Part shown: positions 1 through 5,637 of the stretch, piece after piece
Layout: each line of letters opens with the position of its first letter
How positions within the stretch are numbered: position 1 is the stretch's first letter
DNA from: an uncultured Coriobacteriaceae bacterium
GTDB taxonomy: Bacteria; Actinomycetota; Coriobacteriia; Coriobacteriales; Eggerthellaceae
NCBI GenBank assembly: GCA_900554945.1
Contig: USJN01000115.1
Coordinates: 1-5,637, forward strand
Length of the DNA stretch: 5,637 nucleotides
Direction of reading: 5' to 3'
Program-made: the position numbers and the translations under genes
The notes under the pieces: generated by a model
Database searches by the model: none
The model's input: the letters and a program-made list of their open reading frames with translations, nothing else
Told to the model about the DNA's origin: nothing

Positions 1-182
1 AGGTGTTCGAGCGCGATGACGCCCGGCAGATTTTCTGGGACGACGTGGCGATCGTGCGCCGACCTGAGGAATACTCCGTGCACGTGCGCCGCTGCAGCCC
101 CGACGATATCCTGGAGATCGACGATTTCGACGACCTGCGCCGCATCGATCCCGCATACGTCGTGCGTCACAAGGACGCCTAG
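1..182 (+). CDS. Nucleotidyltransferase, LicC-like (C-terminal end only)
   Basis: This is the last 59 residues of a gene that begins before the window; the readable frame starts at base 3 and ends at the TAG at 180-182. The tail contains an aromatic/acidic stretch (IFWDDVAIVRRPEEY, from about residue 10 of the fragment) and then DDILEIDDFDDLRRIDPAY. That FWDDV...EIDxxxDLRxIDPxY pattern is typical of the C-terminus of small NTP-transferases of the LicC / CTP:phosphocholine cytidylyltransferase type, which activate a small phosphorylated alcohol or sugar for attachment to cell-surface polymers. The nucleotide-binding N-terminus lies outside the window, so the substrate cannot be judged. The end of the gene overlaps the probable -35 region of the coaX promoter, which suggests that it belongs to a separate upstream transcription unit. 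Another sugar nucleotidyltransferase is possible. Confidence 0.6.
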   Translation, partial: VFERDDARQIFWDDVAIVRRPEEYSVHVRRCSPDDILEIDDFDDLRRIDPAYVVRHKDA

Positions 183-192
183 CGGCTATAAT
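164..192 (+). promoter_or_regulatory. Candidate sigma-70-type promoter for coaX-dinB
   Basis: A perfect TATAAT box lies at 187-192. Seventeen bases upstream is GCGTCA (164-169), which matches three of six positions of TTGACA. Transcription would start near 199, giving a leader of about 65 bases before the coaX ATG. The -35 half lies inside the coding end of the preceding gene. The -10 match is direct; promoter function is inferred. Confidence 0.55.
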
Positions 193-242
193 CGGGGAAC
201 TCAAGTAAAACGAACCGCGCATGGACGTTGCGCGCAGCTTTT

Positions 243-253
243 GGGGAAAGGGG
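243..253 (+). promoter_or_regulatory. Ribosome binding site deciding the coaX start
   Basis: The purine run GGGGAAAGGGG ends 10 bases before the ATG at 264. An in-frame TTG at 228 would give 12 more residues, but it lies upstream of this run and has no Shine-Dalgarno-like sequence of its own. The ATG at 264 is therefore preferred. Confidence 0.6.
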
Positions 254-263
254 CCATCGCATC

Positions 264-1082
264 ATGACTCAATCAAAAAAGGCTCCTGTCCGCTCGGCCT
301 TCGTGCTTGCGATTGACGTGGGGAACACTCTTACGCGCTTCGGGCTGTTCGAGGGCGATGAGCTCGCCTCGACCTGGTGTGTAACGACGCGGCCCGTCAT
401 CACCGTCGACGAGGCCCATGCCATGCTGCGCGAGTTCTTCCTCATCCGAGGGTTCTCAAGCGCCTCGCACGAGGTTCCGATCGAGCGCGCCATCGTGTCG
501 TCGGTCGTTCCTTCAATTACCGATGCTTGGGTGCAGGCCGCTCATGCGGTGAGCGCATCGCGCCCGCTTGTCGTGGGGCCTGGCCTGAAAACGGGACTCA
601 AGATGCGTTTCGACGATCCGGGCGAGGTCGGCTCCGACCGAATCGCCGACATGGTCGCTGCGAAGGAACTCTTCGGCTTTCCGCTTATTGTTGTCGACTT
701 CGGGACGACGACGAACTTCGAGGTCTTAGACGAGGACGGCGCGTTTGCGGGCGGCATCATCGCGCCTGGCCTGCGCCTTTCCCTTTCGGCGCTCTCTTCC
801 GCGGCGGCGAGGTTGTCCATGGTTGAGATGAAGGCGCCGGCTTCTATCGTCGGAACCAACACCCGCGCTGCTATTCAGTCGGGCGCGGTTATGGGCGAGG
901 TCGCGCGCATCGACGGCCTCATCGACATGATTTGGCAAGAGATGGGATGTTCCGGCGGCGTCGTCATGTCGGGCGACGATGGCTCAGCGCTTGCCGCCCT
1001 TTGCTCGCACGAGGCGCAGGTCGAGCCCGACTTGACGCTTCTCGGTCTGGGCATGCTCGAGCGATTGAACCGGCGCAGGTAG
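264..1082 (+). CDS. coaX: Type III pantothenate kinase
   Basis: CoaX phosphorylates pantothenate (vitamin B5) with ATP to 4'-phosphopantothenate, the first step of coenzyme A synthesis, in the cytoplasm. The 272-residue product is close to the family's usual size. It shows the ASKHA-fold markers in order: phosphate-binding DVGNT at 18-22; SSVVPS at 79-84; GSDRIA at 123-128, whose Asp125 and Arg126 correspond to the catalytic/substrate-binding Asp-Arg of the family; DFGTTTNFE at 145-153; GGIIAPGL at 163-170; and GTNTRAAIQSG at 197-207. Type III enzymes generally need a monovalent cation and resist CoA feedback, but this is family knowledge. The start at 264 follows the purine-rich site at 243-253. 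dinB begins 7 bases after the stop, so the two are probably co-transcribed from the TATAAT promoter. Motif deviations (Asp129, Asn151, Glu153) look conservative. No other family fits as well. Confidence 0.95.
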   Translation: MTQSKKAPVRSAFVLAIDVGNTLTRFGLFEGDELASTWCVTTRPVITVDEAHAMLREFFLIRGFSSASHEVPIERAIVSSVVPSITDAWVQAAHAVSASRPLVVGPGLKTGLKMRFDDPGEVGSDRIADMVAAKELFGFPLIVVDFGTTTNFEVLDEDGAFAGGIIAPGLRLSLSALSSAAARLSMVEMKAPASIVGTNTRAAIQSGAVMGEVARIDGLIDMIWQEMGCSGGVVMSGDDGSALAALCSHEAQVEPDLTLLGLGMLERLNRRR

Positions 1083-1089
1083 GATCCTT

Positions 1090-2379
1090 ATGTCGAATGC
1101 TCTTGCCGAATCGCTCCTGCAGCCGTGGGAGGGCCCGGCGATCCTGCTCGTCGATCTCGACGCCTTCTTCGCCTCTGTCGAGCAGCTCGACCATCCCGGC
1201 TGGCGCGGAAAGCCCGTCATCGTCGGCGGTGACGCTGACAAGCACGGGGTCGTCTCGACTGCGTCATACGAAGCGCGCGCCTTCGGCGTCCACAGTGCCC
1301 AGCCCGCATCGGTTGCACGGCGGCTGTGCCCCGACGCCATCTGGACGCACGGGCATTTCGACCGCTATCGCGAGATGTCGGAAGCCATCATGGGCATCCT
1401 GCGGGACGAGACTCCGCTCGTGCAGCAGGTGAGCATCGATGAGGCGTTCGTGGATGTCTCTCTCACCAAGGTGAACACGGAGCATCCTGTGCGCATCGCT
1501 GAGCGCATCCAATCGCGCGTCGAGGCGCTCGGTGTTACCTGCTCGGTGGGCGTGGGCACGTCGAAGACGATCGCGAAAATCGCCTCCGACATGGACAAGC
1601 CGCGTGGGCTCACTGTCGTTTATCCGGGAAGTGAGCAGGGATTTCTCGCGCCTTTGCCCGTGCGGAAGATGAGCGGCGTGGGCGCCGTCGCCGAGCGCGA
1701 GCTTGTGAGCCACGGCGTGCGCACGTTGGGGGACCTGGCCTGCGCGGACGAGTCGCTTTTGCGCCGCATCTTCGGGAAGAATGCGATTGTGATGCGAACC
1801 CGTGCGCAGGGCGGCGACATGACACCCGTCGAGGAGGGGGAGGCCGCGAAGTCGGTATCGAACGAGATGACGTTCGCGAAAGACCTCACATCGCGCGTCG
1901 ATGTGGAGGCGGCAATCGCCACGATGGCGGCGAAGGTAGGCCGCCGCCTTCGCAAGAAGGGACTCGCAGGCCGTACGCTCTCCCTCAAGCTGCGCTTCGG
2001 CGACCGCTCCGTGCGCTCGGTCCAGAAACGCCTTCCCGCCCCGAGCGACGACGAGCTCGCCTTCACCCCGCTGCTCTACCGCATGGTCGATGAGATATGG
2101 CGCGAGGGGGTTCCCATTCGTCTCCTCGGCGTGGGGATGAGCGGGTTTCGCGAGGATGAGTTCGTGCAGGATGCGCTGTTCGACGTCGCGCGCGAGGCGC
2201 CTTCGACGCTTGATGCGGAGCCCGTAATCGCCGACGACGCGAAGCGCCGCGGCCTGCTCGACGCCACCGACGCCTTGCGCGACCGCTTCGGGGAAGGCGC
2301 CGTGCGATTCGGACACGAGCTGCGCAACGCGGGAAACACGACGGGGACGGGCGCGAAGAATCCCGACGACTACAAGTAG
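1090..2379 (+). CDS. dinB: DNA polymerase IV (Y-family translesion polymerase)
   Basis: This error-prone polymerase copies past damaged bases and lacks a proofreading exonuclease. The 429-residue protein has the palm/finger core: VDLDAFFASVE at 21-31 (metal ligand Asp22, probable steric-gate Phe27), YEARAFGV at 60-67, and SIDEAF at 115-120 with catalytic Asp117 and Glu118. A helix-hairpin-helix thumb motif (MSGVGAVAERELVSHGVRTLGDL region) lies at 194-216. The little-finger domain spans about 245-355 and includes KSVSNEMTF (254-262) and LLGVGMSGF (345-353). QDALF at 360-364 is a good sliding-clamp-binding motif. Unlike E. coli Pol IV, where this motif ends the protein, a 65-residue tail follows, with an RFGEGAVRFG segment at 399-408. 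The ribosome binding site AGGTAGGA (1077-1084) overlaps the coaX stop, so translation may be coupled. I saw no LexA-type box upstream. All catalytic residues are intact. Confidence 0.95.
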   Translation: MSNALAESLLQPWEGPAILLVDLDAFFASVEQLDHPGWRGKPVIVGGDADKHGVVSTASYEARAFGVHSAQPASVARRLCPDAIWTHGHFDRYREMSEAIMGILRDETPLVQQVSIDEAFVDVSLTKVNTEHPVRIAERIQSRVEALGVTCSVGVGTSKTIAKIASDMDKPRGLTVVYPGSEQGFLAPLPVRKMSGVGAVAERELVSHGVRTLGDLACADESLLRRIFGKNAIVMRTRAQGGDMTPVEEGEAAKSVSNEMTFAKDLTSRVDVEAAIATMAAKVGRRLRKKGLAGRTLSLKLRFGDRSVRSVQKRLPAPSDDELAFTPLLYRMVDEIWREGVPIRLLGVGMSGFREDEFVQDALFDVAREAPSTLDAEPVIADDAKRRGLLDATDALRDRFGEGAVRFGHELRNAGNTTGTGAKNPDDYK

Positions 2380-2506
2380 GGCCGCGAGCTGGGATTCTGT
2401 GGGCGGAAGGCTTGCGGGTATCGCGCGGGCACCTGGCCACGCAAGACTGTGAGCGAGCGCATCCGGGCATCCTGTTCGGTCATGCTGCCTCTCTTTTCCC
2501 TCGGCG

Positions 2507-2526
2507 CGCCCTGATCTCGCCCTGAT
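2507..2526 (+). repeat. Direct repeat, CGCCCTGAT x2, 11-base period
   Basis: Two perfect 9-base copies are separated by two bases, directly upstream of the TATACT box. They lie in non-coding sequence between dinB and degV. Confidence 0.7.
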
Positions 2527-2536
2527 GCCTTATACT
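2507..2536 (+). promoter_or_regulatory. Candidate promoter with tandem 9-bp repeats upstream of degV
   Basis: TATACT at 2531-2536 matches five of six positions of the -10 consensus and would start transcription about 60 bases before the degV ATG. No good -35 hexamer is found at 16-18 bases. Instead, two exact copies of CGCCCTGAT (2507-2515 and 2518-2526) occupy the -35 and spacer region with an 11-base period. That arrangement would suit an activator or repressor dimer, but no regulator can be named. Confidence 0.4.
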
Positions 2537-2603
2537 TCATTCGGAAAGAAAACGACCTGCGCTTCGGGGCATTTCGCGCGAGTCTTGTCAAGAAAGGATA
2601 GCC

Positions 2604-3479
2604 ATGGATTTCGAGATCGTCACCGACTCAAGCTGCAACCTGAAAGAGGAGATGATCGACGAGTTCGGTCTCCACGTGCTTCCGTTGACCTTCATGGTCG
2701 ATGGTGAGCAGCGCCAAAGCTATCTCAAAGGCCAGGTCACCGACTTGCAGCAGTTCTACACGATGATGCGCGAGGGTAAGGTCATCACGACCTCGCTTCC
2801 CAATTTGGCTGACTCTGAGGCGCTTTTGCGCGGCCTTCTGGAAGCGGGAAGAGACGTCCTCTACCTGGGATTTTCGAGTGGCCTTTCGGGTACCTACGAG
2901 GCAATCTCGCTTCTATGCTCCCAGCTTGCTGCGGAATTCCCCGAGCGCAAGGTTTTCTCTGTCGACACGCTTGCCGCATCGGGCGGTGAGGGCCTGCTCG
3001 TGTGGCATGCCGTGCAGAAGGCGCGCGAGGGCCTCTCGATCGAGGAGCTTCGCGACTGGGTGGAGCAGCATAAGCTCAATCTGGCCCATTGGTTCACCGT
3101 CGACGACCTTATGTTCCTGTGGCGCGGTGGGCGTGTCTCGAAGACGAGCGCCTGGGCGGGAACGCTTCTGAACATCAAGCCCGTGCTGCACGTCGACGAC
3201 GAGGGCCATCTCATTCCCATGGAGAAGGTTCGCGGTCGCAAGAAGTCGCTGAACGCGCTCGTCGACCATATGGAGAAGTCTGCCATTTCGCCTGTCGCCG
3301 ACCAGATGGTCTTCATCACGCACGGTGACTGTCTTGAGGATGCCGAATACGTGGCCGACAAGGTTCGCGAGCGCTTCGGCGTGCGCGATGTTGTCATCAA
3401 CTACGTCGACCCCGTCATCGGCGCGCATTCCGGCCCGGGCACGATGGCCTTGTTCTATATGGCGGAAAGCCGCAACTAG
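2604..3479 (+). CDS. DegV family fatty-acid-binding protein (FakB-like)
   Basis: DegV/FakB proteins bind a single fatty acid and present it to the kinase FakA, which makes acyl-phosphate for phospholipid synthesis. The 291-residue length is normal for the family. Visible family motifs are VTDSSCNL at 6-13; TTSLPN at 62-67 and SSGLSGTYEA at 91-100 (the Thr/Ser loops that hold the lipid carboxylate in known structures); VDTLAASGGEGLLV at 120-133; DDLMFLWRGGRVS at 167-179; KPVLHVDDEGHL at 192-203 followed by the basic VRGRKK at 209-214; and GAHSGPGTMALFY at 273-285. No signal peptide or membrane segment is seen, so it should be cytoplasmic. The ATG follows AGAAAGGA (2591-2598) at a 5-base spacing. 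The ABC exporter gene begins 5 bases after the stop, so they form one unit. Which fatty acid is bound cannot be read from sequence alone, and no FakA gene lies in the window. Confidence 0.9.
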   Translation: MDFEIVTDSSCNLKEEMIDEFGLHVLPLTFMVDGEQRQSYLKGQVTDLQQFYTMMREGKVITTSLPNLADSEALLRGLLEAGRDVLYLGFSSGLSGTYEAISLLCSQLAAEFPERKVFSVDTLAASGGEGLLVWHAVQKAREGLSIEELRDWVEQHKLNLAHWFTVDDLMFLWRGGRVSKTSAWAGTLLNIKPVLHVDDEGHLIPMEKVRGRKKSLNALVDHMEKSAISPVADQMVFITHGDCLEDAEYVADKVRERFGVRDVVINYVDPVIGAHSGPGTMALFYMAESRN

Positions 3480-3484
3480 CGATC

Positions 3485-5272
3485 ATGTCCGTCCCCGCAA
3501 TGCCTGCGACCACTCGTCGCACGCTCCATTACTTCTGGCTGGTCACGCGCTCACATTTCGGCCTGTTCGCAGGGCTTGTCGTCTCCACGCTTGCCTACGT
3601 GGCTCTGCTTTCGTACGCGAATCCCTACCTCATGTCCACGGTGGTCGATCAGGTGAGCGCGAACCCCGTTGCTGCTGATGAGGTGTTCGCCGCATTCGGT
3701 CCGTTCGCGCTCGCGCTCGTCGCCGTGAACATGCTCGGCCAGGCGGCGAGTAAGCTGCAGGACTACTGCATGTACCGCCTGCAGATCGCAGCCTCCTACG
3801 ACCTTGCCACGATGAGCTTCGATGCGCTGTGCAACCAGTCGATGTCGTTCCATTCGAACCGCTTCGGCGGGACGCTCGTGAGCCAGACGTCGAAGTTCAT
3901 GAGTGCTTACCAGCTCATATTAGAGACGCTGTCGTTTCCCTTCCTGCCGGTGCTCTGCTCGGTCGTGTTCACCTGCGCCGTGCTGATTCCACGGGTGCCC
4001 GTCTATGTCGTCGTCCTGATGGCGCTGCTCGCGGTTTACGCCTGCGTGTCCTACTATATGTATAAGCGGATTCTCGGGCTGAACGAGAAGGCGGCGAGCG
4101 CGCAAAACCAGCTGTCGGGTGAGCTGTCCGACTCGGTCGCGAACATCCTTGCCGTGAAGACCTACGGACGCGAGGATTACGAGCGCGCGCTTTTCGACGA
4201 GGCGAACCGCTGCGTCGTCGAGCGCGACAACCGGCGCATGCGCGCATCGCTCGCGCGCGGTATCGTTACCGCGTGCATCGCCGTCGTCATCATGAGTGCG
4301 GTCACCGTCTTCATCATCGGGGGAAACGCTTGGTACGGCATTACGCCCGGCACGCTCGTGCTCATGTTCACCTACACCTACACGGTGACGAACCAGTTCA
4401 ACTTCATCAACAACGGTTTGCAGAAGATGAACCGCGCGTTCGGCGATGCGAGCGGGATGACACAGGTGCTCGACGAACCGCGGCTTGTGGCCGATCTTCC
4501 TGGCGCTCCCGATCTGCGGGTGAGCAACGGGGAAATCGACTTTCGCGATATCGGGTTCTGGTATACCGACGGTTCGGCGACAACGCGCGTGTTTGAGGAT
4601 TTCAACTTGCATATCGCCTCAGGTGAGCGCGTTGGCCTCGTCGGTATGAGCGGGGCGGGCAAGACCACCTTGACGAAGCTTTTGCTGCGTCTTTCCGATA
4701 TCCAGGAGGGGTGCATTCTTGTGGACGGGCAGGACATCGCCCGCTGCACGCAGCAATCGCTTCGCCGTCAAATCGCCTATGTGCCCCAGGAGTCGCTACT
4801 GTTTCACCGTACGATTGCCGAAAACATCGCCTACGGTCGTCCCGATGCTACGGAGGAGGAAATCCGCGAGGCGGCGCGGCTTGCGAACGCTCTCGAGTTC
4901 ATCGAACGGCTGCCTAAGGGCTTCGACACGATAACCGGCGAGCGAGGGGTGAAGCTTTCGGGCGGGCAGCGCCAACGCGTGTCGATTGCGCGCGCCCTTT
5001 TGGCTGACTGCCCGGTGCTCGTGCTCGACGAGGCAACGAGCGCGCTCGACTCCGAGAGCGAGCAGCTCGTCCAGGACGCGCTCTCGACGCTCATGCGCGG
5101 GCGCACGTGTATCGTGGTGGCACATCGCTTATCGACGGTGGCAAGCCTCGATCGCATCGTCGTTCTGGACGATGGACGCATTGTGGAGGATGGCCCGCAT
5201 TCCGAACTTGTGGCCCAAGGCGGGGAATACGCCAACTTGTGGGAGCGTCAGACGGGTGCCTACCTGGAATAA
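3485..5272 (+). CDS. ABC exporter half-transporter (fused membrane domain and ATPase)
   Basis: This 595-residue protein is an MsbA/LmrA-type half-transporter that should work as a dimer in the cytoplasmic membrane, using ATP to export an unknown substrate. Six hydrophobic spans are visible near residues 25-44, 67-89, 144-168, 171-193, 256-280 and 289-308. The nucleotide-binding domain from about 350 is complete: A-loop aromatic Tyr360, Walker A GMSGAGKTT at 387-395, Q-loop Gln435, signature LSGGQ at 491-495, Walker B VLVLDE at 511-516 (catalytic Glu516), D-loop SALD at 519-522 and switch His547. All key ATPase residues are present, so it should be active. No good ribosome binding site precedes the ATG at 3485 (the nearest, GGAAAG at 3464-3469, is too distant), so translation is probably coupled to degV. 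An in-frame ATG at 3500 is the alternative start. Lipid, peptide or drug export are all possible. Confidence 0.92.
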   Translation: MSVPAMPATTRRTLHYFWLVTRSHFGLFAGLVVSTLAYVALLSYANPYLMSTVVDQVSANPVAADEVFAAFGPFALALVAVNMLGQAASKLQDYCMYRLQIAASYDLATMSFDALCNQSMSFHSNRFGGTLVSQTSKFMSAYQLILETLSFPFLPVLCSVVFTCAVLIPRVPVYVVVLMALLAVYACVSYYMYKRILGLNEKAASAQNQLSGELSDSVANILAVKTYGREDYERALFDEANRCVVERDNRRMRASLARGIVTACIAVVIMSAVTVFIIGGNAWYGITPGTLVLMFTYTYTVTNQFNFINNGLQKMNRAFGDASGMTQVLDEPRLVADLPGAPDLRVSNGEIDFRDIGFWYTDGSATTRVFEDFNLHIASGERVGLVGMSGAGKTTLTKLLLRLSDIQEGCILVDGQDIARCTQQSLRRQIAYVPQESLLFHRTIAENIAYGRPDATEEEIREAARLANALEFIERLPKGFDTITGERGVKLSGGQRQRVSIARALLADCPVLVLDEATSALDSESEQLVQDALSTLMRGRTCIVVAHRLSTVASLDRIVVLDDGRIVEDGPHSELVAQGGEYANLWERQTGAYLE

Positions 5273-5346
5273 TGTTGTCCCTCGGACGCTTTCTCCAGTA
5301 TTGCGCAAAACTTAGTATCCTGTTTGGATTTCATGGCTGAGCGATC

Positions 5347-5370
5347 GCGCGGTAATGCTGCGCCCTTTTT
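5347..5370 (+). terminator. Candidate Rho-independent terminator after the ABC gene
   Basis: GCGCGG (5347-5352) pairs with CTGCGC (5358-5363), with one G-U pair, around a five-base loop TAATG. CC and five T residues follow (5366-5370). It lies about 75 bases after the ABC stop codon, with no other hairpin-plus-T-run in the gap, so it probably ends the degV-ABC transcript. The stem is short, so efficiency may be modest. It also lies inside a possible 23-codon ORF before the HTH gene. Confidence 0.55.
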
Positions 5371-5385
5371 ACCTGTGCGGTTCCT

Positions 5386-5391
5386 TATAGT
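5386..5391 (+). promoter_or_regulatory. Candidate -10 box for the HTH gene
   Basis: TATAGT matches five of six -10 positions and sits in a CCTTATANT context shared with the degV -10 box. No convincing -35 hexamer lies 15-19 bases upstream. The box ends only nine bases before the ATG at 5401, so a transcript from it would have almost no leader. Confidence 0.35.
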
Positions 5392-5400
5392 GTGGAATCT

Positions 5401-5637
5401 ATGAATATGGGAGAGACAGACAGATGTAGCGTTCTTAAGCGAAAGCCTTCGCCTGCCCTCGGTGCGGTGTTCGGCGCCAACGTTCGTCGCCTTCGTGTGG
5501 CCTCGCTGATCACGAAGGTTGATTTCGCCAAACGTTGCGGGGTGGGGCGCCCTTACCTCGACAAAGTCGAGCGCGGGGAGGCGAACCCGACGCTTGAATA
5601 CCTTGAGCGTTTCGCGGTGGCTCTTGGCGTGGACCCC
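5401..5637 (+). CDS. XRE-family helix-turn-helix regulator (3' end beyond window)
   Basis: The open frame gives 79 residues and runs past the window end. Residues 20-79 form a Cro/CI (XRE)-type DNA-binding domain: FGANVRRLRVASLI (24-37) as the first helix, KVDFAKRCGVGRPYLDKVER (39-58) as the helix-turn-helix, then ERGEANPTLEYLERFAVALG (57-76), the classic end of this fold. Proteins of this kind usually repress or activate nearby genes or their own. The target is unknown; the adjacent degV-ABC unit is one candidate. The basic N-terminal 19 residues are not part of the domain. The start is uncertain: ATG 5401 has only a weak GTGGA (5392-5396) upstream, while in-frame GTG 5392, ATG 5407 and GTG 5467 are alternatives. 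Whether a C-terminal ligand or protease domain follows cannot be seen. Confidence 0.85.
   Translation, partial: MNMGETDRCSVLKRKPSPALGAVFGANVRRLRVASLITKVDFAKRCGVGRPYLDKVERGEANPTLEYLERFAVALGVDP

Noticed and set aside
211..230. CGAAC near the coaX leader as a LexA (SOS) box for coaX-dinB
   Set aside because: The matching GTTCG half at the required four-base spacing is absent.
16..267. An 83-codon plus-strand frame overlapping the first gene and the coaX leader
   Set aside because: It is out of frame with the recognisable LicC-like tail, is Thr/Ser/Cys-rich, and has no ribosome binding site.
221..316. A 31-codon frame starting at ATG 221 as a coaX leader peptide
   Set aside because: No Shine-Dalgarno sequence precedes it, and most of it overlaps the coaX ribosome binding site and start out of frame.
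1264..2316. A 350-codon open frame on the minus strand opposite dinB
   Set aside because: It lies entirely antisense to a clearly real polymerase gene, and its product is His/Arg/Ala-rich with no recognisable domain. Long antisense frames are expected in GC-rich coding sequence.
2411..2445. CTTGCG/CGCAAG inverted repeat after dinB as a terminator
   Set aside because: Only six pairs enclose a loop of about 23 bases and no T-run follows, so it does not look like an intrinsic terminator.
3920..4612. A 230-codon minus-strand frame opposite the ABC exporter
   Set aside because: Its Asp/His/Arg-rich composition and lack of any motif mark it as a shadow of the intact exporter reading frame.
5301..5308. 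TTGCGCAA palindrome as an operator for the HTH protein
   Set aside because: It is a single 8-base palindrome with no second copy seen in the window; chance occurrence cannot be excluded.
5415..5424. GACAGACAGA tandem repeat near the HTH start as a phase-variation tract
   Set aside because: Two and a half copies of a 4-base unit are too few to suggest slippage-based switching.

Overview
The window is G+C-rich (about 60 % by eye), uses GC-ending codons, carries all its genes on the + strand, and has short, purine-rich ribosome binding sites. The gene types (LicC-like nucleotidyltransferase, type III pantothenate kinase, Y-family polymerase, DegV, ABC exporter, XRE regulator) and the protein style suggest an actinobacterium, most likely of the class Coriobacteriia (Eggerthella/Slackia-like gut bacteria). 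That placement is inference from composition and protein flavour, not from a marker gene. No mobile element, CRISPR array, tRNA or rRNA is visible.

Layout: (1) Positions 1-182 hold the 3' end of a nucleotidyltransferase gene resembling LicC-type phosphocholine cytidylyltransferases. (2) A promoter with a perfect TATAAT box (187-192) overlaps that gene's end and precedes a tight two-gene unit: coaX (264-1082, coenzyme A synthesis) and dinB (1090-2379, translesion DNA polymerase IV), with a 7-base gap. (3) A 224-base gap (2380-2603) holds a candidate promoter with two exact 9-base direct repeats one helical turn apart. I see no convincing terminator for coaX-dinB there. (4) A second two-gene unit follows: a DegV-family fatty-acid-binding protein (2604-3479) and a fused membrane/ATPase ABC exporter half-transporter (3485-5272), with a 5-base gap. 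(5) A 128-base gap holds a hairpin with a T-run, a second candidate promoter and a possible 23-codon leader ORF. (6) An XRE-type helix-turn-helix gene starts at 5401 and runs off the window.

The genes are mostly housekeeping or common accessory types. DegV proteins carry fatty acids for phosphorylation by FakA, so pairing one with an MsbA-like exporter hints at lipid handling, but no FakA gene or substrate evidence is present. I found no convincing undescribed multi-gene system. The most interesting signals are regulatory: the repeat pair upstream of degV, and the hairpin/small-ORF/start-codon arrangement before the HTH gene.
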